Assembly: GCF_003584135.1 (NCBI RefSeq)
Contig: NZ_QXFI01000008.1
Location: forward strand, 1 to 64,000
Length of the DNA stretch: 64,000 bases
DNA from: Flagellimonas pelagia
GTDB taxonomy: Bacteria; Bacteroidota; Bacteroidia; Flavobacteriales; Flavobacteriaceae
Direction of reading: 5' to 3'
The position numbers and the translations under genes are program-made. Under the pieces are notes generated by a model. It worked only from the letters and a program-made list of their open reading frames with translations. It was not told where the DNA came from and made no database searches. Position 1 is the first letter of the stretch. Each line of letters begins with the position of its first letter. Positions 36,295 to 42,681 of the stretch are shown one piece after another.

Positions 36295-36861
36295 ATGGGA
36301 AGGAAGATTTTAATGATTGACAATTACGATAGCTTCACCTACAATTTGGTGCACTATCTTGAGGATTTGGATTGTGAGGTCACCGTAAAACGGAACGACC
36401 AGCTCACTTTGGATGAAGTGGAACCCTTCCAGTATATTGTTTTGTCTCCCGGGCCAGGGATTCCGGATGAAGCAGGCCTTTTGAAAGATATTATAAAGAC
36501 CTACGCCCCTACCAAAAGCATTTTTGGCGTCTGCTTGGGATTGCAGGCCATTGGCGAGGTCTTTGGTGGCACTTTGGTGAACCTGGACAAGGTGTATCAT
36601 GGAGTTGCAACCACTATCACGGTTACAATGGATGACCCCATTTTCAAAGGGATGGCGAAAAACCTTCAGGTGGGAAGATATCATTCCTGGGTGGTGGATC
36701 CCAAGGTTCCCGAAGTATTGGAAATTACCTCGGTGGATGAAAACGGACAGATCATGTCACTTCGGCATAAGGAATATGATGTGACCGCAGTACAGTTTCA
36801 CCCTGAGTCGGTCTTGACCCCAGAAGGAAAACAAATGCTTAAAAATTGGCTGGATAGCTAG
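36295..36861 (+). CDS. trpG: Anthranilate synthase component II (glutamine amidotransferase)
   Basis: TrpG supplies ammonia from glutamine to TrpE. The 188-residue class I amidotransferase has the nucleophile loop FGVCLGLQAIGE, the oxyanion motif LSPGPGIPDEAG and the catalytic His/Glu in AVQFHPESVLTPEG. It starts 2 bp after trpE, so the two subunits are tightly co-translated. This is the only clean junction in the first half of the operon. Confidence 0.97.
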   Translation: MGRKILMIDNYDSFTYNLVHYLEDLDCEVTVKRNDQLTLDEVEPFQYIVLSPGPGIPDEAGLLKDIIKTYAPTKSIFGVCLGLQAIGEVFGGTLVNLDKVYHGVATTITVTMDDPIFKGMAKNLQVGRYHSWVVDPKVPEVLEITSVDENGQIMSLRHKEYDVTAVQFHPESVLTPEGKQMLKNWLDS

Positions 36862-36866
36862 CAATA

Positions 36867-36963
36867 TGTCATTCTTGCAGTACCCTGAGCGTAGTCGAAG
36901 GGAAAGCAGGAAGCCAAATCATACTAATTGAATAAAAGATTCCGCATCAAGTGCGGAATGACA
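36867..36963 (+). repeat. Two-hairpin TGTCA...TGACA unit between trpG and trpD, with a second palindrome nested in it
   Basis: The left hairpin starts TGTCATTCTTGC and ends GCAGGAAGCC. Its loop holds an extra GTACCCTGAGCGTAGTCGAA-GGG palindrome, a repeat type I recall from other flavobacteria. The right hairpin is the standard ATTCCGCA-TCAAG-TGCGGAAT followed by TGACA. It is a gene-less version of the trp-operon elements. Confidence 0.75.
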
Positions 36964-36973
36964 AAATACTGAA

Positions 36974-37969
36974 ATGAAAGAGACATTAAACAAACTGATC
37001 AATCACGAAATACTGCCCAAGGAAGAGGCTAAACAGGTATTGGTCAACATTGCCAAGGGCGATTACAATACCTCCCAAATTTCCGCATTCCTTACGGTCT
37101 ATATGATGCGGAGTGTGACCATTGAGGAACTCGAAGGCTTCCGGGATGCCCTTTTGGACCTTTGTCTGGCAGTGGACCTATCCGATTACGACCCCATCGA
37201 CCTTTGTGGAACCGGGGGTGATGGCAAGGACACTTTCAACATTTCCACCTTGGCCTCCTTTGTAACGGCCGGAGCCGGAATTCCAGTGACCAAACATGGC
37301 AACTATGGGGTTTCCTCCAAATGTGGCAGTAGCAATGTGATGGAATTTTTGGGCATTAAGTTCAGTAACGACCACGATTTTTTAAAGCGGTCCATTGAAG
37401 AAGCAGGTATTTGTGTGCTGCACGCTCCTCTCTTCCACCCTGCCATGAAAAATGTGGGACCCATCCGAAGGGAACTGGCCGTAAAGACCTTTTTCAATAT
37501 GTTGGGACCGATGGTAAACCCCGCTTTTCCGAAGAACCAAATGGTAGGGGTGTACAATTTGGAACTGGCACGGATGTACGGATATCTCTATCAGAACACC
37601 GATAAAAAATTTACCATTTTGAATGCGTTGGACGGTTATGATGAAATCTCCTTGACCGGTGATACCAAAACCATTTCCAACAACTCCGAAGCCATGTTGA
37701 CACCGGCAGATTTTGGGGTGGAAAAAGTTACCCAAGAAGAGATTACCGGTGGAGATGACATTTCCGAATCGGCCCAAATCTTTATGAATGTGTTGCAAGG
37801 AAGGGGCACCGAGGCCCAGAACAATGTGGTCTGTGCCAATGCCGGGGTGGCCATTGCCACCGTTAAGGGCATTACCCCAAAAGCAGGTTTTGAAAAGGCC
37901 AAGGAATCCCTTTTGAGTGGAAAAGGATTGGAAGCCTTGAAAAAATTGCAAAAATTGAGTGAAAACTAA
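36974..37969 (+). CDS. trpD: Anthranilate phosphoribosyltransferase
   Basis: TrpD joins anthranilate to phosphoribosyl pyrophosphate. The 331-residue enzyme has the PRPP loop DLCGTGGDGKDTFNIST near residues 75-92, KHGNYGVSSKCGSSNVMEFL and RRELAVKTFFNMLGPMVNPA. The length is normal. It starts 10 bp after a palindromic unit, and another follows its stop, so hairpins isolate it from trpG and trpC in the mRNA. Confidence 0.97.
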   Translation: MKETLNKLINHEILPKEEAKQVLVNIAKGDYNTSQISAFLTVYMMRSVTIEELEGFRDALLDLCLAVDLSDYDPIDLCGTGGDGKDTFNISTLASFVTAGAGIPVTKHGNYGVSSKCGSSNVMEFLGIKFSNDHDFLKRSIEEAGICVLHAPLFHPAMKNVGPIRRELAVKTFFNMLGPMVNPAFPKNQMVGVYNLELARMYGYLYQNTDKKFTILNALDGYDEISLTGDTKTISNNSEAMLTPADFGVEKVTQEEITGGDDISESAQIFMNVLQGRGTEAQNNVVCANAGVAIATVKGITPKAGFEKAKESLLSGKGLEALKKLQKLSEN

Positions 37970-37980
37970 AATTTACAAGT

Positions 37981-38046
37981 TGTCATTCCTGCGAAAGCAG
38001 GAATCCATAAACCGATAATAGATTCCGCATCAAGTGCGGAATGACA
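37981..38046 (+). repeat. Gene-less two-hairpin unit (66 bp) between trpD and the second GIY-YIG element
   Basis: TGTC, then ATTCCTGC-GAAA-GCAGGAAT, a short spacer containing ATAAACCGATAATAG, ATTCCGCA-TCAAG-TGCGGAAT, then GACA. The same spacer recurs in the unit at 38456-38522. Both hairpins have perfect 8-bp stems. Confidence 0.88.
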
Positions 38047-38068
38047 CCCAAAATAAAACCAATTTGAA

Positions 38069-38434
38069 TGTCATTCCTGCGAAGGCAGGAATCCATAAAA
38101 TAAATGATTAAAAATGTTCATCAATATTATGTTTACATCTTAACCAATATGCCAAATGGCACATTATATATTGGGATGACAAACAATTTAGAACGTAGAA
38201 TTCTAGAACATAAAAAGGGTAGCGTTGAAGGGTTCGCAAAAAAGTATGGACTCAAAACATTAATTTATTTTGAGGTTCATCAAAATGTGAATGATGCTAT
38301 TCGCAGAGAGAAACAATTGAAGAAATGGAAAAGACAATGGAAAATTGATTTGGTAGAAAAAGATAATTCAGATTGGAATGATTTAGCCAGTGATTGGTAT
38401 TCTTAGTAAATCCCGCATCAAGTGCGGGATGACA
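38069..38434 (+). mobile_element. Candidate GIY-YIG/hairpin element, copy 2 (between trpD and trpC)
   Basis: A 366-bp unit from TGTCA to TGACA: hairpin ATTCCTGC-GAAG-GCAGGAAT, the intact GIY-YIG gene 38104-38406, then hairpin ATCCCGCA-TCAAG-TGCGGGAT. The right stem differs from other copies by a paired change (T to C with A to G) that keeps the stem. It is flanked on both sides by gene-less units (37981-38046 and 38456-38522). Confidence 0.7.
38104..38406 (+). CDS. GIY-YIG nuclease family protein, copy 2 (intact)
   Basis: A 100-residue protein with YVYILTN, TLYIGMTNNLERRILEHKKG, and RREKQLKKWKRQWKIDLVEK, covering the GIY and YIG motifs, the Arg helix and the catalytic Glu. The first eight residues (MIKNVHQY) are identical to copy 3, and the two proteins agree at roughly two-thirds of positions. 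It lies in the same direction as the trp genes and would be co-transcribed with them. It is the best candidate for an active nuclease here. Confidence 0.88.
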   Translation: MIKNVHQYYVYILTNMPNGTLYIGMTNNLERRILEHKKGSVEGFAKKYGLKTLIYFEVHQNVNDAIRREKQLKKWKRQWKIDLVEKDNSDWNDLASDWYS

Positions 38435-38455
38435 TAAAATATGAATCCGGTTTGC

Positions 38456-38522
38456 TGTCATTCCTGCGAAAAGCAGGAATCCATAAACCGATAATAGAAT
38501 CCGCATTGTGTGCGGAATGACA
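38456..38522 (+). repeat. Gene-less two-hairpin unit (67 bp) just before trpC
   Basis: TGTC, ATTCCTGC-GAAAA-GCAGGAAT, the same ATAAACCGATAATAG spacer as 37981-38046, a slightly degenerate right hairpin AATCCGCA...TGCGGAAT, then GACA. It ends 10 bp before the trpC ATG. Confidence 0.88.
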
Positions 38523-38532
38523 AAAATACAGA

Positions 38533-39318
38533 ATGAACATACTAGACAAAATAGTAGCCGACAAACGCAAAGAAGTCGATTTGAAAAAATCCTTGATTAC
38601 CCTTCCCCAATTGGAAGCTTCAGTGATGATGGAACGTACCTCGGTTTCCTTGGCGGCAGTCCTTCGAAAAAGCAATACGGGCATCATTGCCGAACACAAG
38701 AGACGTTCCCCGTCCAAATCGGTCATCAACCAAAATTTGAACGTGCAGGATGTAGCCAAGGGCTATGCCGACGCTGGCGTTTGTGGCATCTCTGTTTTAA
38801 CGGATGGAAAGTATTTTGGTGGTTCGTTGGATGACCTGGTCTTAGCAAGGGCATCCGTGAACATTCCGCTGTTGCGAAAAGAGTTCATCATAGATGAATA
38901 TCAGATCGTTGAAGCCAAGGCCTACGGGGCCGATGTTATTTTGTTGATTGCGGCCATTTTGTCCCGTGAGGAAATCAAAACACTTTCGGAATTGGCCAAA
39001 AGTTTGGGATTGGATGTGTTGTTGGAAGTCCACAACGAAGAAGAACTTCAAAAATCCATCATGCCCAGTCTGGATATGTTGGGGGTAAACAACAGAAACC
39101 TGAAAACCTTCGAGGTGAGTTTGGATACCAGCAAAACCCTGTCGGAACAGATTCCGGAAGACTTTGTAAAAGTATCCGAAAGTGGCATCAGTACCATTGG
39201 GGCCATTCAGGAGTTAAAGGGATTTGGGTACCAAGGATTTTTGATTGGTGAGAATTTCATGAAGACGGATGATCCTGGTGCCAGTGCCAAAGAATTTATT
39301 GATGAATTAAATAAATAG
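38533..39318 (+). CDS. trpC: Indole-3-glycerol phosphate synthase
   Basis: TrpC closes the indole ring. The 261-residue TIM barrel shows IIAEHKRRSPSKSVI with the catalytic Lys, GISVLTDGKYFGGSLDDL, LLRKEFIIDEYQIVEAKAYGAD, and the phosphate-binding part GVNNRNLKTFEV and VSESGIS. It is a separate gene from trpF, as usual in Bacteroidota. Its stop is followed immediately by a 95-bp palindromic unit. Confidence 0.97.
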   Translation: MNILDKIVADKRKEVDLKKSLITLPQLEASVMMERTSVSLAAVLRKSNTGIIAEHKRRSPSKSVINQNLNVQDVAKGYADAGVCGISVLTDGKYFGGSLDDLVLARASVNIPLLRKEFIIDEYQIVEAKAYGADVILLIAAILSREEIKTLSELAKSLGLDVLLEVHNEEELQKSIMPSLDMLGVNNRNLKTFEVSLDTSKTLSEQIPEDFVKVSESGISTIGAIQELKGFGYQGFLIGENFMKTDDPGASAKEFIDELNK

Positions 39319-39413
39319 TGTCACTTCGAGTGGTTTACCAAAGGTAAATTGTATCGAGAAGCTCAACGTCTCGATACATTTTGAAACCAAGTTTCAAAAC
39401 ACTCGACCTGACA
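39319..39413 (+). repeat. 95-bp compound palindrome between trpC and trpF
   Basis: TGTCACTTCGAGTG at the left and CACTCGACCTGACA at the right pair over most of their length. Inside are GTTTACC-AAA-GGTAAA, TATCGAGA...TCTCGATA, and TTTTGAAA-CCAAG-TTTCAAAA. It shares the TGTCA/TGACA ends with the other units but has a different sequence, so it is a second family of the same design. Confidence 0.8.
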
Positions 39414-39424
39414 AAACAAGGAAT

Positions 39425-40105
39425 ATGAAACTAAAGATCTGCGGCATGAATCAAAACCCTTTCGAGGTGGCACAACTGCACCCCGATTATATGGGTTTTA
39501 TTTTCTGGGAACCTTCCTCACGCTATTTTGAGGGAGCAATGCCGCAATTGCCGCAATCCATCAAAAAAGTAGGCGTATTTGTGGATGCTCCATTGGAAGT
39601 GGTCTTGGAAAAAGTGAGCCAATACGGATTGGATGCCGTGCAACTTCATGGTACGGAAAGTGTTGAGTATTGTGAAGAATTGCGTCACCCCGAACTTGTT
39701 TCGGGGTCTCATACGAGTGAGATGCTGAAACAAGTTCAGCATGACCAACTCGAGGTCATCAAAGTGTTTTCCATTAAAGATGATTTTGATTTTTCGGTCT
39801 TGAAAGATTATGAATCCGTTTGCGATTATTTCCTTTTCGATACCAAGGGAAAATTGCCAGGCGGTAATGGGTATACTTTCGATTGGTCCGTTTTGAAACA
39901 TTATCCATCTACCAAACCCTTCTTTCTAAGTGGGGGAATCGGATTGGATTCTTTGGATAAACTAAAGGAATTTTTGAACGGTCCGGCTTCAGAATATTGC
40001 TTCGCCATAGATGTGAATAGCAAATTCGAAATCGAACCCGGACTAAAAGACATACCATCATTGAAAGCGTTCAAAAAATCGCTTTCCGAATTTTTAACTG
40101 ATTAA
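39425..40105 (+). CDS. trpF: Phosphoribosylanthranilate isomerase with a 21-residue repeat insertion
   Basis: TrpF isomerises phosphoribosylanthranilate. The (beta/alpha)8 barrel motifs are present: MKLKICGMNQNPFEVAQLHP with the catalytic Cys, GVFVDAPLE, YGLDAVQLHGTES, FLFDTKGKLPGGNGYTFDW with the catalytic Asp, and FFLSGGIGLDSL. At 226 residues it is about 20 longer than usual. The extra part is residues 87-107 (RHPELVSGSHTSEMLKQVQHD), encoded by an inserted palindromic element that keeps the frame. The insertion falls between YCEEL and LEVIKVFS, probably a surface loop, so the enzyme may still work. Confidence 0.95.
   Translation: MKLKICGMNQNPFEVAQLHPDYMGFIFWEPSSRYFEGAMPQLPQSIKKVGVFVDAPLEVVLEKVSQYGLDAVQLHGTESVEYCEELRHPELVSGSHTSEMLKQVQHDQLEVIKVFSIKDDFDFSVLKDYESVCDYFLFDTKGKLPGGNGYTFDWSVLKHYPSTKPFFLSGGIGLDSLDKLKEFLNGPASEYCFAIDVNSKFEIEPGLKDIPSLKAFKKSLSEFLTD
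39683..39745 (+). repeat. Palindromic element inserted in frame within trpF
   Basis: 63 bp made of two hairpins in inverted orientation: CCCCGAA...TTTCGGGG on the left and ATGCTGAA...TTCAGCAT on the right, bounded by GTCA and TGAC. Each half, read from its end, has GTCA-stem-CTTGT-stem-TCTC. The encoded peptide HPELVSGS...EMLKQVQHD is one I recall turning up inside unrelated bacterial proteins, as expected of a spreading repeat. Confidence 0.88.
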
Positions 40106-40158
40106 ACAGGAACCAAAAATGGCAACTGTACATTGATAACTGATAATTGTAACTTGAT

Positions 40159-41340
40159 ATGAGCTATCACGCTGATGAACGAGGCTATTACGGGGAATTT
40201 GGAGGAGCTTTCATCCCCGAAATGCTGTATCCCAATTGTGAGGAGCTTCGGCAGAATTACCTGCAGATTATGGCAGAACCTTCCTTTCAGGAAGAATTCC
40301 ATCAATTGTTGAAGGATTATGTAGGCCGACCCACACCCCTATATTTTGCAGAACGCCTATCCAAAAAATATAACACCAAGATTTACCTGAAACGGGAAGA
40401 CCTTTGCCATACCGGTGCACATAAGGTCAACAATACGATCGGACAGATTTTGATGGCCAAAAGGTTGGGCAAGCACCGCATCATTGCTGAAACCGGTGCG
40501 GGTCAACATGGTGTGGCTACGGCAACGGTTTGCGCCCTGATGGGGATTGAGTGCGTGGTGTACATGGGCGAGATCGATATTGCCCGCCAAGCACCCAATG
40601 TGGCGCGAATGAAAATGTTAGGGGCAGAGGTACGACCAGCCACTTCAGGCAGTAAAACCTTGAAGGATGCCACCAACGAGGCCATCCGAGATTGGATCAA
40701 CAATCCTGTGGACACGCATTACATTATCGGTTCGGTCGTAGGGCCACACCCCTATCCGGACATGGTAGCCCGGTTCCAGTCGGTCATTTCTGAAGAAATC
40801 AAATCCCAATTGTTGGAAAAAGAAGGTCGTGAAAACCCAGATTTTGTAGTGGCCTGTGTCGGTGGGGGTAGCAACGCTGCCGGGGCATTCTATCATTTCT
40901 TGGATACTCCCGAAGTAGGCATTATTGCTGTGGAAGCGGCAGGAAAAGGCATTCATTCCGGGGAAAGTGCCGCTACTTCTGCGTTGGGAAAGATAGGGAT
41001 CATCCACGGGAGCAAAACCTTGTTGATGCAAACCCCGGATGGGCAGATCACGGAACCCTACTCCATTTCCGCAGGATTGGATTATCCTGGCGTGGGACCC
41101 TTACATGCGCATTTGTACACTTCGGGTAGAGGGGAATTTATTTCCATCACCGATGATGAGGCCATGAAAGCAGGTCTGAACCTTTGTAAATTGGAAGGGA
41201 TCATTCCTGCCATCGAGTCCTCTCATGCCTTGGCCATTTTTAAGGATCGAAAATTTGCCGAGGACGATGTGGTGGTAGTGAACCTTTCCGGTCGCGGAGA
41301 CAAAGATTTACAGAATTATATTGATTATTTTAAATTATAG
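40159..41340 (+). CDS. trpB: Tryptophan synthase beta chain
   Basis: TrpB makes tryptophan from indole and serine using pyridoxal phosphate. The 393-residue enzyme has the PLP lysine motif [12 protein letters not shown] near residue 88, [31 protein letters not shown] and the C-terminal [20 protein letters not shown]. It lies 53 bp after trpF, a gap with no hairpin unit. A GIY-YIG element separates it from trpA, its partner subunit gene, by 545 bp, an unusual split for two subunits of one complex. Confidence 0.98.
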   Translation: MSYHADERGYYGEFGGAFIPEMLYPNCEELRQNYLQIMAEPSFQEEFHQLLKDYVGRPTPLYFAERLSKKYNTKIYLKREDLCHTGAHKVNNTIGQILMAKRLGKHRIIAETGAGQHGVATATVCALMGIECVVYMGEIDIARQAPNVARMKMLGAEVRPATSGSKTLKDATNEAIRDWINNPVDTHYIIGSVVGPHPYPDMVARFQSVISEEIKSQLLEKEGRENPDFVVACVGGGSNAAGAFYHFLDTPEVGIIAVEAAGKGIHSGESAATSALGKIGIIHGSKTLLMQTPDGQITEPYSISAGLDYPGVGPLHAHLYTSGRGEFISITDDEAMKAGLNLCKLEGIIPAIESSHALAIFKDRKFAEDDVVVVNLSGRGDKDLQNYIDYFKL

Positions 41341-41345
41341 GTAGG

Positions 41346-41706
41346 TGTCATTCCTGCGAAAGCAGGAATCCAAAAAATGATAAAGAACGTTCATCAATAT
41401 TATGTCTACATTTTGAGCAACAAACCCGATGGGATTTTGTACATAGGTATGACCAATGATATTCAACGAAGGGTCTTAGAACATAAACAAGGTTCCATTG
41501 ATGGGTTTACAAAAAAATATGGGCTTGATGTTTTGGTCTATTTGGAAATGCGCCATAATGTGAATGATGCCATTTCGAGGGAAAAACAACTCAAAAATGG
41601 AAAAGACTTTGGAAGATTGAACTGATTGAAAAAGGAAATCCAAAGTGGTTGGATTTATCAATTGAATGGAATGATTGATGGATTCCGCATCAAGTGCGGA
41701 ATGACA
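41346..41706 (+). mobile_element. Candidate GIY-YIG/hairpin element, copy 3 (between trpB and trpA)
   Basis: A 361-bp unit from TGTCA to TGACA: left hairpin ATTCCTGC-GAAA-GCAGGAAT, a GIY-YIG gene with a one-base deletion, right hairpin ATTCCGCA-TCAAG-TGCGGAAT. Length and layout match copy 2 (366 bp). It begins 5 bp after the trpB stop. Two more degraded gene-less units follow before trpA. Confidence 0.7.
41377..41678 (+). pseudogene. GIY-YIG nuclease family gene, copy 3, with a one-base deletion
   Basis: The frame opens MIKNVHQYYVYILSNKPDG and has YIGMTNDIQRRVLEHKQG and the catalytic-Glu region ISREKQLK. It then breaks at a run of five A (41593-41597) and stops at 41625. Adding one A restores KKWKRLWKIELIEKGNPKWL and an end at 41678, giving 100 residues, exactly the length of copy 2. 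The loss removes only the C-terminal quarter, so partial activity cannot be excluded. It may also be a homopolymer error in the assembly. Confidence 0.85.
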
Positions 41707-41718
41707 AAATAAGTAAAA

Positions 41719-41789
41719 AATCATTCCCGCGAAAGCTAGAATCTTTAAATAAAGTTGAAGCTGGATTCCGCATCAAATGTAGAATGACA
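41719..41789 (+). repeat. Degraded two-hairpin unit between copy 3 and trpA
   Basis: The left half ATTCCCGC-GAAA-GCTAGAAT and right half ATTCCGCA-TCAAA-TGTAGAAT carry unpaired changes in the stems. The unit ends in TGACA but lacks TGTCA at the left. It looks like an older, decaying copy. Confidence 0.7.
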
Positions 41790-41805
41790 AAAATCAAAAC
41801 TAAAA

Positions 41806-41870
41806 TGTCATTCCTGTGAAAACAGGAATCCATAGAGAAAACAATGTTTCACTTCTAATGAAGAATGACA
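41806..41870 (+). repeat. Two-hairpin unit (65 bp) just before trpA
   Basis: TGTC, ATTCCTGT-GAAA-ACAGGAAT, a short spacer, a poorly conserved right hairpin around CTTC...GAAG, then TGACA. The left stem shows a paired change (C to T with G to A) relative to other copies, so pairing is kept. It ends 15 bp before the trpA ATG. Confidence 0.78.
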
Positions 41871-41885
41871 AAATGAATTTTTAAT

Positions 41886-42647
41886 ATGAACAGAATCAAA
41901 CAAAAACTGCAGGAGGACAAAAAAATCCTCTCCATATATTTTACAGCGGGTTATCCCACTTTGAACGATACGGTTAAAATCATCCAAGATTTGGAACAAA
42001 ACGGTGTGGACCTCATCGAAATCGGTTTGCCCTTCAGCGACCCCTTGGCCGATGGCCCCACCATCCAGGCAAGTTCCACAGCCGCCTTAAAGAATGGGAT
42101 GACCACAACCTTACTCTTCGAGCAATTGAAGGATATCCGTAAAACGGTTTCCATTCCATTGATTTTAATGGGCTATTTCAATCCGGTGCTACAATACGGA
42201 GTGGAGGCATTCTGCCAAAAATGCGAAGAAATCGGAATCGACGGGCTTATTCTTCCTGATCTGCCCCTTGATGTGTATCAAAAAGAGTACGAAACCCTAT
42301 TCAAAAAACATGGTTTGATCAATGTGTTCTTAATCACTCCACAGACCAGTGATGCCCGGATCAGGGCCATTGATGATGCTTCGGAAGGATTCGTCTACAT
42401 GGTAAGTTCCGCTAGTACCACAGGGACCAAAGAAGGTTTCGGGCCAGAGCAATCCGTTTATTTTGAACGCATTGCGGCCATGAATTTGAAAAATCCACAA
42501 ATTGTTGGGTTCGGGATCAGCAATGCACAGACCTTTCAGCAAGCAACAGCACATACGAAGGGAGCCATCATTGGTTCGGCTTTCATCAAATATTTAACAC
42601 AAAATGGGGTGGACGGAATCGGTGGTTTTGTGGGTCAAATTCGTTAA
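41886..42647 (+). CDS. trpA: Tryptophan synthase alpha chain
   Basis: TrpA cleaves indole-3-glycerol phosphate and channels indole to TrpB. The 253-residue TIM barrel has the catalytic Glu in DLIEIGLPFSDPLADGPTIQ and the Asp shortly after it, GLILPDLPLD, and the phosphate-binding VSSASTTGTKEG and GFGISNAQTF. It is the last biosynthetic gene of the operon; no terminator follows before the M20 peptidase gene 34 bp away. Confidence 0.97.
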   Translation: MNRIKQKLQEDKKILSIYFTAGYPTLNDTVKIIQDLEQNGVDLIEIGLPFSDPLADGPTIQASSTAALKNGMTTTLLFEQLKDIRKTVSIPLILMGYFNPVLQYGVEAFCQKCEEIGIDGLILPDLPLDVYQKEYETLFKKHGLINVFLITPQTSDARIRAIDDASEGFVYMVSSASTTGTKEGFGPEQSVYFERIAAMNLKNPQIVGFGISNAQTFQQATAHTKGAIIGSAFIKYLTQNGVDGIGGFVGQIR

Positions 42648-42681
42648 ATTTCAGGTTTTAAAATGAACCCTATTTTGTCCC

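Noticed and set aside
36867..41870. Repeats in the trp operon as a CRISPR array
   Set aside because: Units are palindromic pairs spaced irregularly over 5 kb between and within genes, with no constant repeat-spacer period and no cas genes.
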